Source: Caecitellus pseudoparvulus (Eukaryota > Bigyra: Bicosoecida). From it: DNA of 64,000 nt. The stretch is from positions 124,001 through 188,000 of the forward strand of contig CBFFRQ010000013.1 of assembly GCA_965644315.1 (NCBI GenBank). Direction: 5' to 3'. Positions 9,001 to 17,266 of the stretch are shown here, in pieces (positions within the stretch are counted from its first letter, which is position 1; each line of letters starts with the position of its first letter). A program made the position numbers and the translations under genes. Under the pieces are notes generated by a model that was not told the DNA's origin, searched no databases, and was given only the letters and a program-made list of their open reading frames with translations.

Positions 9001-10931
9001 CCGAACGCTCCGCGGCGCAGGAGGCTCTAAAGGCCCGCAGCGCCCTGCGAGCAGAGGCACTGGAGGGGCGCCGACGAGCACAGGGGGCAAGCCTGCGCCC
9101 CAGCTCCCCTCTCCGCGCCAGCCAAGTGGCAGGCATGCATCGCCACGTGGAGGCAGGGGTGCGGCAGACCCTGGCCAAGGCGGCCGCGTCAGCTTCCCCC
9201 GGCAAGCTCCACCGGCGCCGGCATGTGCGCCCCGCCGTGTCCACGGGGGACTTGAACCCGGGAGTGCGTCGGGCACTGGCCAGTGTCGCACCCGCCACGC
9301 TGTCCACCTCCACGCTGCCAGCACCCTCTGCCCCTGACCGCGTGGCAGCTGCATCCCCGGCAAAGGCGTCCCCACACAAGGGCAGTGTGCGGCAGGGCGT
9401 GCAGGCGTTCTTGCCACATGTGGCTGGCATTGCGGCGCAGGGCTCGTCTGCTTCGCGCCGCCAGCGCCGTCGGAGCAGGAGCAAGCAAGCGCACAGCGTG
9501 TCTTCCCGCCTGCTGCAAGGCACCCTGGCGCCTGGACTGAGCAGTGGAGCAGTGTGCACGCGTGCCGGCACGCGCTTCGTGGTGCGGGAAGGCGAGGGGG
9601 GCGGCTCTGACGCGCGTCTGCAGCGGCCTGACGGCAGCCAGCTGTCAGTGGAGGAGTTGCTGGCCATCGCGTCGGATGACTCGGACGATGCGGCGGCGCA
9701 GGCGCTGGGTGTGGGCGAGGAGGACGACGGCAGCGGTGATGAGGCCGGGCAGGGACTGGTGTCCAGCGTCAACCTGCGCGCGCTGCTGGCGCGTGAGCTG
9801 GCCCAGGCTGCTCCAGCTGCGCCGCTGTCTCAGGACACTGTGGACGCCTTCCAGGCGTGGTATGCCAGTGGGCAGGCGGGTCCTATCGACGGGACTTCCC
9901 CGGCCCACGCCGCCACACAGGCGTACCCTGTGGACCCCGAGGCGTCACCGCAGGTGATGAAGTGTGCACTGGTCGGCTTCCTCCGCCACCAGCGCCGGCG
10001 AAAGCAGCTGCAGACGAAGCGGAGAGTGCTAACGAAACTGAGCTCTTTCTCGGCCCTACTGGCACCGTCAGCGGCCCGTGCGGCCCGGGCCTCCCCTGAC
10101 AAGATCCAGACTGCCGACGTTGACGCGGATGGGGGAGCTCCACCCTCCCCACATCTTCCCCAGACGACGGATGGCCCTCCTCCCAAGCGCGACAAACGAA
10201 GCCGCCGGCAGCCCATGCGTGCGGCGCAGCCGATGCCCCGAACCCGCCTGATGCAGCAGCTCAAGTCTGCCGCAGGCACGTACTGCCAGTCCGGCGAGAA
10301 GCTGTCCGTCTCCTTTGAGCAGAGCGGCGGCAGCGAGGACATATCTGGGGGCATGCTGCCTGTGGCGTCTGCCCAGGCCTTCGTGGCTGCCGCGGACGCC
10401 CGGCGAAGTGGCCAAGGCGCCGCTGCGGGAGGGCCGCCTCCGTCTCCCAAGACGCCCAAGACACCCAAGCCTGACCCTTCCTGGTCCACCCCTGGTCCGG
10501 CGTCACACTTCAAGTCCCCCTTCACAGGTCTGCGAGATGGCCCGTCAGGCAGAGGGCGGGAAGACACCTTCAGCGTGTCGTCCTCCTCTGCCTCAGACAC
10601 GACCTCCAGCGCCACGCCCAGCCAGGACACTGGGGGCATGTCCATCGCCGCTCAGCCCGCAGCCCGGGGCAGTGTCGCCTCCCCCACTCCCATCGCATCC
10701 ATGGCCGCCTTTCTGCAGCGGGTGCACGGCAGTGACAGCCCTGACATGGGCACCTTGCTCAGTGCATTCGACTTGGACGGGCCTGTGGAGGCTGCGGACA
10801 CGCCGCCCCCTGCCCGCCCTCTGCCGCCCGTGTCACCCACGCCGGCCTCTGGCACCCCCAGCCAAGTAGCGGCAGTGCGCCGCATGCTGCAAGCCTCCCG
10901 CGATCGACGGCACCTCGCCGCCACCTTGTGA
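6030..10931 (+). CDS. Large low-complexity protein of unknown function with N-terminal Gly-2
   Basis: The product is a single uninterrupted frame of 1633 codons, which is itself strong evidence for coding in GC-rich DNA. It begins MGATVSSSK, which fits an N-myristoylation signal (Gly2, Ser6/7, Lys9) and would place it on membranes. The first 330 residues include helical, Leu-rich segments (LVHLLLHVLHVLRLLPLALL). The rest is mostly Ser/Pro/Ala/Arg-rich and looks disordered, with phosphorylation-like SP sites and acidic clusters near residues 940 and 1220. A conserved-looking helical patch (WRTVMRKFPRLIHIMTQL) lies near residue 970. I recognise no catalytic domain. In-frame unspliced introns cannot be excluded. 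It converges on NOM1 with 58 bp between stops. Confidence 0.7.
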   Translation: MGATVSSSKPRRGQEASSSVAATSAAEHSTLSFASLPKALVRAPTPCTSQHAYDPFAPRPRACMQTKHDLDGYAAGLLQLPPAAAAAEPEAALAAHLVGWGSGQVNRFILRVQGAVAHLSASPDADPADFSTTSLDNQHPHPARGLPAFKLIKPHLAQHMTTTPLPVPLFQALITTPHRDLLSPAAHGAQASFPLRRLSAAFAASTPFSSGCGGLLPQGTPQTIEQADALHAAPLLVALIATSAASPGDRWRKLLRLLPSTSPPGSPHACSWAAFSNLVHLLLHVLHVLRLLPLALLGPRLALLSARLHTDVRSLPGGDMAPSSSPRASTSRRSSGRSPRATVTPSRPISPGGAWGALPSPAARGHTPSWGRDRSPVASRDLSASSDTGGGGKWGPEHIPTATLGSCLSAHADVAALLRAVDAVLGHIRSGVTTRSIKGAMTAYCSRLDTLGAEISAHRLHQRLDVRGPGRGSSPHAAVLVCPLTASDLQRELGGRAPAEGGASTSGTLGGMGHSPLLQFLQEAAQPGSAPRGAEDLYRVLDVTAEGSYLPLLGQEAPVPTSRSAKVSARHPASTGWVSGLRKAHTGGFSVKRAWALARVPLRVLQAANALLQGAVAGSLRRDTLAAALPGQLEQVHCLRLLTRSGAPGAPVLPSGTLSLAASKAQAAKHQRASRAIADSPNLLSVIASVGGGGHRSSAVSFASLHSAATAAEGVGRGPGGAHTRDGLSSLATRVVASSSYAGQSWFSPLSVVAHTAGCIPRISVKAAQDTYTSEWDLNQQLGKPCPPPSSMHPIKRMFAVRDGAALELASRKLHRAASRRAASGARLTPLAHGKQGGPARSPSQHPLQVKTSGLSAASTTSDGVEEWVTGLSSAASTPLRRIGSTLPRLLSRTGSMSPSSVAFRPPPVDTSVGQRTPAAGTGSAVLGPGFVDGNVSGDDSESDDGNAAESTGGASANPAPRSLAGWRTVMRKFPRLIHIMTQLSAVQLLAERSAAQEALKARSALRAEALEGRRRAQGASLRPSSPLRASQVAGMHRHVEAGVRQTLAKAAASASPGKLHRRRHVRPAVSTGDLNPGVRRALASVAPATLSTSTLPAPSAPDRVAAASPAKASPHKGSVRQGVQAFLPHVAGIAAQGSSASRRQRRRSRSKQAHSVSSRLLQGTLAPGLSSGAVCTRAGTRFVVREGEGGGSDARLQRPDGSQLSVEELLAIASDDSDDAAAQALGVGEEDDGSGDEAGQGLVSSVNLRALLARELAQAAPAAPLSQDTVDAFQAWYASGQAGPIDGTSPAHAATQAYPVDPEASPQVMKCALVGFLRHQRRRKQLQTKRRVLTKLSSFSALLAPSAARAARASPDKIQTADVDADGGAPPSPHLPQTTDGPPPKRDKRSRRQPMRAAQPMPRTRLMQQLKSAAGTYCQSGEKLSVSFEQSGGSEDISGGMLPVASAQAFVAAADARRSGQGAAAGGPPPSPKTPKTPKPDPSWSTPGPASHFKSPFTGLRDGPSGRGREDTFSVSSSSASDTTSSATPSQDTGGMSIAAQPAARGSVASPTPIASMAAFLQRVHGSDSPDMGTLLSAFDLDGPVEAADTPPPARPLPPVSPTPASGTPSQVAAVRRMLQASRDRRHLAATL

Positions 10932-10989
10932 GCTCCGGCACTGCGCAGACACAGACCCTGCCAAAGTAACCTCCAGGCGTGCGAGGCCT

Positions 10990-13731
10990 TCAGAAGTACG
11001 AGTCGTCCACATCAGAGGGCGGTCGGACGGCGTCCAGAGCCCGCTTGGCCGTCTTGAGGCGCAGCCGCATGACCTTTGCCATGTCGGCGTCACTTTCGTA
11101 CGTCAGCGCGATGTGCGCCTTCATGTACTTGGACAAGAACAGCGTCATGCCGTCCCGGATAAGCATGACGTCGCGCCCGGTGCCACAGCGCCCGAACAGC
11201 GCCGCCACCTGCTCCGCCGACTCGCACTCCGCCAGCAGCGCATCCACCGTGGCCCGCAGCCACAGCAGGCGCTTCGCGTCCAGTCGTGCGAAGTCGAAGA
11301 CCTTCAGGGCAGCCAGGGACAGGGCCTGGCCCTTGATGAGGGCTGCCTGCAGGCGGGCGAGGTTGTACACGCGGCGGGTGGTCATGGACCCCGCCCCCTT
11401 GATGTTGTCCCACAGCGCCAGCTGGAATGTAAACTTGAACGCGTGCTTCACACGGCACAGTTGCACGCCCACAGCCGCGTAGTACGGGTTGAACGCCTTC
11501 TCTTGCCCGGCACAGTCCACCAGCACCCGCACGATGTCCCTATCGGCAGCCCCCCGCAGGTCCAGAGCTAGCAGGCGGCTCACAGCGTCCTGGGGGTCCC
11601 CCGCCCCCATGAGCGCCACGAAGACACGCCGCTTCACGTCGGTGTTCATGTGCATCTTGCGCGCCACCTTCAGCAAGAGGGCCTCTTGGGGGTCTTGGAC
11701 AGCGGCCGCGGAGGCTTGGCGCGGCGCAGCATCAGGGCGCACAGCTCGGGAAGCACCCCCGTCACCATGCCCCGCCCACGAAGAGCCCACCAGCCACCAC
11801 CTGCCCTTTGACGGGATGTCCATGATGTCGTGCCAGCGCACCCGCAGCCGGCGCTCGGGGGATGCGCCGCTGCTGGAGGCAAGGCGAGACAGCCACTTGC
11901 GCAGGGGCACACCCCGCTCCTCCAGCTGCTGCGTCGTCTGCCGCTTGCGGTTGTTCCGGATGTCCGTCACCAGGTCTGCCATGACCCGCACACGCGTGGA
12001 GACGTCTGAGCCCGCCTCAGCCACGCTGTGTAGCTTGTCCAGCAGCGCCTTCAGCCCAGCGCCGTCGTCACTGCGCAGCTGGAAGCCGCAGTGCCGCAGG
12101 GAAGTCGCCAGCAGCGTCACGTCCAGCTCCCCCAGCCGCTCGGCCGCCAAGTGCAGGACGTCCAGCACCAACCCCGACGTCACCACGCCAAAGATGTACA
12201 TGTACGAAAGCAGCAGGGTCAAGTTCACGGCCTCTTTCTCCCGCCCTGGCGCCGGTGCCTCCGCAGGCTCATCTGCGCTGCTCGGCAGGCCAGCGGCAGC
12301 CTGTAGGCGCAGCACGACGGCCTCGCAGGCCTTGGCGCCGACACGCACGCCAAGCTGGATGTGTGCGCCTGCGAGCAGGGCAGCGTACACCATGATGATG
12401 CCCCGCATCACCTGCACATCGTCGGCGCACAGCTGCAGGATGACACGCACGAGGGCTTCGTTCAGTGCGCCCACACCCACTCCCCCGTCCGGGCCCCACG
12501 CTGGGAGACCGCACACTTCCTTCAGCACACCTTCTACATTCGACGCCGCCACTCGGTTCAGCAGACCTTGCACTTTGCGGTCGAGGAGGGCCGCCACATT
12601 GCCCGACTTGCCTGGCCCTGCGCCAGCTGCCGCCAGCGCGCGCCGCATGCTTGGAGGCACGTACTTGCTCCCAGCTCCGACGCTGTCAGCTGAAGAAGCA
12701 GTGCCCGCACTTGGTGCCGCTGTTGAGAATTCCGGGAGGGCGGCCCCACCACCGCTGGGGCCAGCTTGCACCCCCAACTCTTCGTGGCTGTCCCGTGGGC
12801 CGGCGTCGCCGAACAGGTCAGCAAAATTCGCCCGCCGACGCGACTTGGCGTCGGCAAATTCGCCCGCTTCGGCACTCCCATCGCTGTCGCTGGCTGCCTC
12901 GTCGCTCTCCTCGGCTCTGTCCCCACTGCCCTCCACCGAGTCGCCCTCGCTGTCCTCCCCCTCCTCCTCCTCGCCATCTTCATCACTTGACAGCGCCTGC
13001 ATCGCATAGTGGAGGTCCCCCACCCCCTCCTCCACGTCTGGCATGGCGGACAGCACAGACACCCCTTCGGTTGCTGCTTGTCCAGGCTCACCAGTGGCCT
13101 CCTGCTGCCGTCTGGCCTTGCTGGTCGCCGATGCCAGCTGATCGCAGGCAGTAAGGAAGTCGAAGAAGCCCTCTCCCAAGCCATCCATGCGGTACTCCTT
13201 GCGCAGCTGCCGCTCCTGCTTCTTGCTCGACTTGCTCTCGCCCCCTGCCAAGCCCAGCTGCCGCTCCAAGTACCGGATCTCGGCGTCCTCTGGGTCGCTG
13301 TCTCCCTCCTCGGGAGGCATGCCCCCAAAGCCATTGCCACCACCCTCAGCACCCAGAGTTGATGTAAAGCCTCGAGGGACAAGGCGCTCCGCCTCCATCA
13401 TGCTGAAGAAAGCAGCATTCTTGTCCTCTCTCGCTGCTGCAGGCGCCTCAGAAGACGGCCCAAACCGGACAGACTTGGTGGGTTTCGAAGTAGAAGCACC
13501 CCTGTGTCCAGATGTGGCTTCCTGAACTTCGCCGCCTTGCTTCGATTTCCCTCTCGCGTGTGCCTCGTGGGCCTTTGCTCGTCTTTGTTTCACTGCGGTC
13601 CTTTTCATTTTCCGCAACTCTTTCCTGCTGCGCTTGCCCGTGCGAAACGATGCAGCAGAGCTCTCAGCGCCCGTGGAACCACCTGGCGCAGCAGCTCGCC
13701 CACGCTTCCGTCCACCAATCCTTCCTGACAT
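10990..13731 (-). CDS. NOM1: NOM1/SGD1-like nucleolar protein (MIF4G and MA3 domains)
   Basis: NOM1/Sgd1 works in the nucleolus in 18S rRNA maturation and can recruit the PP1 phosphatase. The start is the ATG at 13731, giving 913 residues and the typical basic N-terminus (SGRIGGRKRGR); the open frame extends further upstream, but that part reads as leader sequence. Residues 1-350 are charged, with Lys/Arg-rich then Glu/Ser-rich acidic blocks. The family signature YVPPSMRRAL starts at residue 357 and leads into the MIF4G HEAT domain (LVRVILQLCADDVQVMRGII). RVRWHDIMDIPSKGRWWLVG follows, and an MA3 domain begins near residue 680 (LLLKVARKMHMNTDVKRRVF), with FNPYYAAVGVQLC as its core. Length and domain order match the family. 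Confidence 0.9.
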   Translation of the reverse strand: MSGRIGGRKRGRAAAPGGSTGAESSAASFRTGKRSRKELRKMKRTAVKQRRAKAHEAHARGKSKQGGEVQEATSGHRGASTSKPTKSVRFGPSSEAPAAAREDKNAAFFSMMEAERLVPRGFTSTLGAEGGGNGFGGMPPEEGDSDPEDAEIRYLERQLGLAGGESKSSKKQERQLRKEYRMDGLGEGFFDFLTACDQLASATSKARRQQEATGEPGQAATEGVSVLSAMPDVEEGVGDLHYAMQALSSDEDGEEEEGEDSEGDSVEGSGDRAEESDEAASDSDGSAEAGEFADAKSRRRANFADLFGDAGPRDSHEELGVQAGPSGGGAALPEFSTAAPSAGTASSADSVGAGSKYVPPSMRRALAAAGAGPGKSGNVAALLDRKVQGLLNRVAASNVEGVLKEVCGLPAWGPDGGVGVGALNEALVRVILQLCADDVQVMRGIIMVYAALLAGAHIQLGVRVGAKACEAVVLRLQAAAGLPSSADEPAEAPAPGREKEAVNLTLLLSYMYIFGVVTSGLVLDVLHLAAERLGELDVTLLATSLRHCGFQLRSDDGAGLKALLDKLHSVAEAGSDVSTRVRVMADLVTDIRNNRKRQTTQQLEERGVPLRKWLSRLASSSGASPERRLRVRWHDIMDIPSKGRWWLVGSSWAGHGDGGASRAVRPDAAPRQASAAAVQDPQEALLLKVARKMHMNTDVKRRVFVALMGAGDPQDAVSRLLALDLRGAADRDIVRVLVDCAGQEKAFNPYYAAVGVQLCRVKHAFKFTFQLALWDNIKGAGSMTTRRVYNLARLQAALIKGQALSLAALKVFDFARLDAKRLLWLRATVDALLAECESAEQVAALFGRCGTGRDVMLIRDGMTLFLSKYMKAHIALTYESDADMAKVMRLRLKTAKRALDAVRPPSDVDDSYF

Positions 13732-14112
13732 GTCTGGCAAGCGTTGGAAGTGTGGCGGCGAGCTGGCGCCTGGACAGCTTCCAGGCGCTGTCGCTGTCTT
13801 CCACCTGCCTCTCAGCCTGCTCGTCCAAGACCCAAGCGGCTGGACGCTCGCAGGTGATGGGCGCAGCGTCAAGTTGGATTTTTCTGTTTTCTTGCCCTGC
13901 CGCTCTGCCTCTTGGTCATTCGGAGTCAGTCTCTCAAGCAGCCATTTCTTGGCAGCGGCGCAGGCTCGGCAGCAAGTCCAAGCCACCATGGCGGGAATGC
14001 GCATCTCTGAGCTCGCACCTGCCCTCTCAGGGCTACAAAGCAGTCGTCAGTGTGGTTCTGACGGCATGGAGCGCTGGCAGGGCTGGGAGAGGGGCCACCG
14101 TCGAGGTCTTCC
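13732..14112. other. Intergenic region upstream of NOM1
   Basis: This lies between the NOM1 start and the stop of the upstream small gene, both on the minus strand. Open frames here are extensions of NOM1 or shadows. I see no RNA gene, repeat or clear TATA element. It presumably holds the NOM1 promoter and the 3' UTR of the small gene. Confidence 0.4.
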
Positions 14113-14382
14113 TCACTTTGCCGGGGCGGTCTGGACCACGCCTTCGCCATCGCAACGTGCACAGTCTCGCTCGGATGCCACATGGTTGTAAACAGCCTTC
14201 ACAGTCCCGCAGCCTCCACAGCCTCTGCAGATGGTCATCGAGTCTAGCTTGGAGGGGCCGGTGGAGCTTGGCGTTTCGGTTGAAACGCCCGTCGCAGGCG
14301 GCAGCTGCGCATACTTCTCACGCAAGGCAGAGAGGTTGGGGGCGGAAGCAGCGGCCCCATCACGATCGCGGTGACTAGCCAT
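14113..14382 (-). CDS. Small protein with DnaJ-type CxxC zinc knuckles
   Basis: The product has 89 residues, counted from the first ATG at 14382. The C-terminal half has the cysteine pattern C52-x2-C55-x2-C58 and C74-x2-C77 followed by GEG, which resembles half of the DnaJ central zinc-finger domain (CxxCxGxG repeats). Proteins of this size with that motif act as co-chaperone-like or organelle proteins in plants and algae. The N-terminal half is Ser/Thr/Ala/Pro-rich, with a short helix (LSALREKYAQ). There is no J domain. A metal-binding role is likely; the partner is unknown. Confidence 0.65.
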   Translation of the reverse strand: MASHRDRDGAAASAPNLSALREKYAQLPPATGVSTETPSSTGPSKLDSMTICRGCGGCGTVKAVYNHVASERDCARCDGEGVVQTAPAK

Positions 14383-14681
14383 CACCTTCTCCAGCGCGTT
14401 GATGTGCTAGTGGGTCACGCAGCTGCGTCAGGGGCGGCTGGCGTGCGCAGCCAGACAAGCTCGGCTTGCGTGAGTGCTGCATGGAGCCCTGCAGGCTACG
14501 CATCATTACATTGTACATTTTACCACCCTGCTTCGCAAGCCAATAGACAACAAGGTGCACCTTGCAGATGGGTGCCCCCCCTTGTCTGCTGTGCTGGGGG
14601 GGTGCAAACCCCACGTGCAGTCAGGGTTGGCTGCTTCGCTTGCGTGGCCCGCCAGCCAGGACGGGTGCCCGACCATTCTGT

Positions 14682-16856
14682 CTACGGGACAGGGCCAGAG
14701 GCGTTGGCCACTGGTTGCACAAAGAGGTGGGGCGCGTGTCTGAGCAGCAACCCGAGCGAGGAGCCGTCTTGCCCAGCCCACGACGACATGCAGCTGACGA
14801 ACTGGGTGCCCTGCAAGCTGGTGCAGTTCTTGGCATGCCAGTTGTGCCGCAGGTCCTTGTCGCACAGGCGCAGCACAACCAGGCCATGGGCCCGGGCGCT
14901 GTTGTAGAAGGCGACGTCCTCCCCGCCCCACCCCTGGAAGGAGGTGTCGAAGCCCCCCACGAGGTCGAAGTCGGACTTGAACATGACCACCATGCCATAG
15001 CCGTACTCCCTCCAGCTGCCAGTGTGATGAAAGAGGTCGATGCTGGGTCGCCCGAACCAGTCCTCCACAGCCTGCACCGTCGCCGGGTTGTACTTGGACC
15101 ACACGACTGGGAAGTACGCCGTCGCACCCCGGCGCACGAGAGCCACTGCCCGCAGCAGGAAACCCACCTGCACGTGCATGTCCACGTCCAGCACCACCAG
15201 AAGGGCATCCTCTGGTGCAGACGCCGCTGCAGCATTACGGTTGGCTGAGCGGTCCATGGGCTGGTCCACCTGCACCATGACCACCTGCATGTGGCCACCG
15301 CTGAACTGTTCCTGGATGCGCTCCTGGTGGGCAGCATCCGTAGCCGGCTCGTGCGCATCGCATGCAGACCAGCCAATGTGCACGTAGCCTGTGAAGCCCC
15401 CTGCCGTGAAGGCTTCCTGCAGGTTCTGCAGCAGGCTGCGCAGCATGCTGTAGCGGCAGGAGAACGGCACGACGGCGTGCAGAGTGACGCCGCTCGTGTC
15501 GCGGCTGTGGACGGACAGCATGCTGGGGTCCCACACCACAGGGCTCTGCATCTCCAGCACTCGGCTCGCGGGTGGCGGCAGGGAGGCAATCACCGTGGCC
15601 GTGACACACTCCCGGCACCACACGATGGCGACGGAGCTGAGGGCCACTGGGGGCCGCACCGCCTTTATGGTCTCCCGAGCTCGCGCCAGCACGCTGCCGA
15701 CAGGGAAGCCCGCTGTGGAGATGGTGGAGGCACACTGCAAGAGGTTGTCGCCGTCCACACTGGCAAACCACATGTCCTTGGGGCGGGGGCGCTCCTTGTG
15801 GCCGGTCCCGGGCAGCCCGTGCAGCCACTCCAGCCGCACCCGGTGCTGCAGGTGAGCGCGCTGGCGCTGCATGGCCGCCTGCAAGTCCCACTCTGCCACC
15901 AAATAGCCCGCCATGTCAGGCGGCAGCCCCGGCACCACCGCCGCAGCGAGCAAGGCATTGCTGCCTTCCCACACCCCAGCGGCCAGCAGCGCTTGCTCCA
16001 GGGCTGGGGTGGGCACCTGCAGCGCACGTTGCAACTGGCGACGGAGTGACTCTGGGACCCCCGCCGGTGATGCGGGTGGGGGTACTGCACGTGACTCGGC
16101 CAGCTGCACCAAGTACCGCAGGGCACCCAGCCAGGGCTTGTTGCTGCCGCGGCTGGGAGGCATGGAGCTGGGCAGCTGCACCTGCGCCAGCAGGCGCATG
16201 GGAACGAAGAGGGGAGTGCGCGCATCAATCGCGCCTTCATCCGTCTGCCTGCCGACCATGCTCGGTACAGCGGCCTCTTGCAGCGCTACCATGAGGTTGC
16301 GCAGGCGGCCAGGGTGAGCCACCATGGAGTCATCGAGGAAGCCAACCCAGGTGGCGTTGCTGGCGGGACTAGTGCGGGCCGCCTGGGACGCCCACGCAAG
16401 CGCATGGAAGGCGAGGTGAAAAGGGGACATGTCACGGTCTGGAAGGGGGGCCCACGTGGCCATGCGCAGGGCCTGCTTCGCAGTCCTGGGCAGCGCCTCC
16501 ACCACCGCATGCGACGCCAGCAACACTGGGCGCAGGCCGACGCCAACAGCTTCTTTGCACCATGCGGCAATCTCTGCAGAGCGATTGGCACTGCGCAATG
16601 CCCAGATTACCACAGGCAAGGCATCGGGCTGCGAGTCGGGGGGGAAGGCTGGCGGAAATCGGGAGGAATGCACAGAGCGCTGCCAGGGAGGCGCTGCCTG
16701 GTCTGAGGCGGCCACACCAGCACCCGGTCCCCTGCTGCCGTTGCCTGCTGTGCTGTACAGCAGGTCCTGAAGCCGAAAGATGAAGAGGGCAACTGAAATG
16801 ACAAAGGTGCCGACAACTGCAAGCCAGCTGCAGCGTGGTGGTGGCCTGTGCCGCAT
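14682..16856 (-). CDS. Golgi type II glycosyltransferase of the chondroitin synthase/CSGALNACT family
   Basis: The product has 724 residues. A short cytosolic basic N-terminus (RHRPPPR) is followed by one membrane segment near residues 11-28, the type II anchor usual for Golgi glycosyltransferases. The catalytic part is C-terminal. The DxD metal/nucleotide-sugar motif is D557-V-D559 in LLVVLDVDMHVQVGFLL. PVVWSKYNP follows, and the family motif GGFDTSFQGWGGEDV contains Glu646 and Asp647, the usual catalytic acid region. This layout matches the Pfam CHGN family, which adds N-acetylgalactosamine or glucuronic acid to glycosaminoglycan chains. The N-terminal half is poorly conserved. The exact sugar and acceptor cannot be told from sequence. 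Confidence 0.85.
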   Translation of the reverse strand: MRHRPPPRCSWLAVVGTFVISVALFIFRLQDLLYSTAGNGSRGPGAGVAASDQAAPPWQRSVHSSRFPPAFPPDSQPDALPVVIWALRSANRSAEIAAWCKEAVGVGLRPVLLASHAVVEALPRTAKQALRMATWAPLPDRDMSPFHLAFHALAWASQAARTSPASNATWVGFLDDSMVAHPGRLRNLMVALQEAAVPSMVGRQTDEGAIDARTPLFVPMRLLAQVQLPSSMPPSRGSNKPWLGALRYLVQLAESRAVPPPASPAGVPESLRRQLQRALQVPTPALEQALLAAGVWEGSNALLAAAVVPGLPPDMAGYLVAEWDLQAAMQRQRAHLQHRVRLEWLHGLPGTGHKERPRPKDMWFASVDGDNLLQCASTISTAGFPVGSVLARARETIKAVRPPVALSSVAIVWCRECVTATVIASLPPPASRVLEMQSPVVWDPSMLSVHSRDTSGVTLHAVVPFSCRYSMLRSLLQNLQEAFTAGGFTGYVHIGWSACDAHEPATDAAHQERIQEQFSGGHMQVVMVQVDQPMDRSANRNAAAASAPEDALLVVLDVDMHVQVGFLLRAVALVRRGATAYFPVVWSKYNPATVQAVEDWFGRPSIDLFHHTGSWREYGYGMVVMFKSDFDLVGGFDTSFQGWGGEDVAFYNSARAHGLVVLRLCDKDLRHNWHAKNCTSLQGTQFVSCMSSWAGQDGSSLGLLLRHAPHLFVQPVANASGPVP

Positions 16857-17266
16857 GTCGCTTCAGCGGCGTTTCACCGTTTGGAGAGATCGGCACACAT
16901 GAAGGATGTCGCAGCCGGGGGAGGGACTGGGGCGCCCCAAGTGCAAAGGGCGCAGTGTACCCGCCGTGAAAGTCGCATCCACATGAAGTGGGTTGGGTTT
17001 GATTGTACTCCTATGCTGCTGCAGCACGTCGTGCCAACTGGCACACACCTCGGCCTGAGGTGGGGGGTGGCTTGGCCAACCAAGGGCCGGTTCATCCCAC
17101 CTGAGCGCCCCTCTCACCCCCCCAGTATCCGCGCCACAAAACATTCCATCCTTGTTACACCGCATTACGTTTCTCTCGTGGTACTCTTGGCTTAGGCGCA
17201 CGCTGCGCACCAAGTGACGGCATCTGAGGCAGCGGAAATTGGTTTGCCACAACAGCGTCTGGCGCT
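16857..17266. other. Divergent promoter region between glycosyltransferase and thioesterase
   Basis: The two flanking genes start at the edges and are transcribed outward. No open frame here has support. I see no clear TATA box or repeat. If the thioesterase begins further upstream, its first exon would lie here. Confidence 0.4.

Noticed and set aside
8525-9772. 415-codon minus-strand frame inside the 1633-codon gene
   Set aside because: The plus frame is longer and continuous; the antisense product is compositionally biased without any domain.
11489-13009. 506-codon plus-strand frame opposite NOM1
   Set aside because: Shadow of NOM1: Arg/Ser/Ala-rich, no motif, no separate splice or start context.
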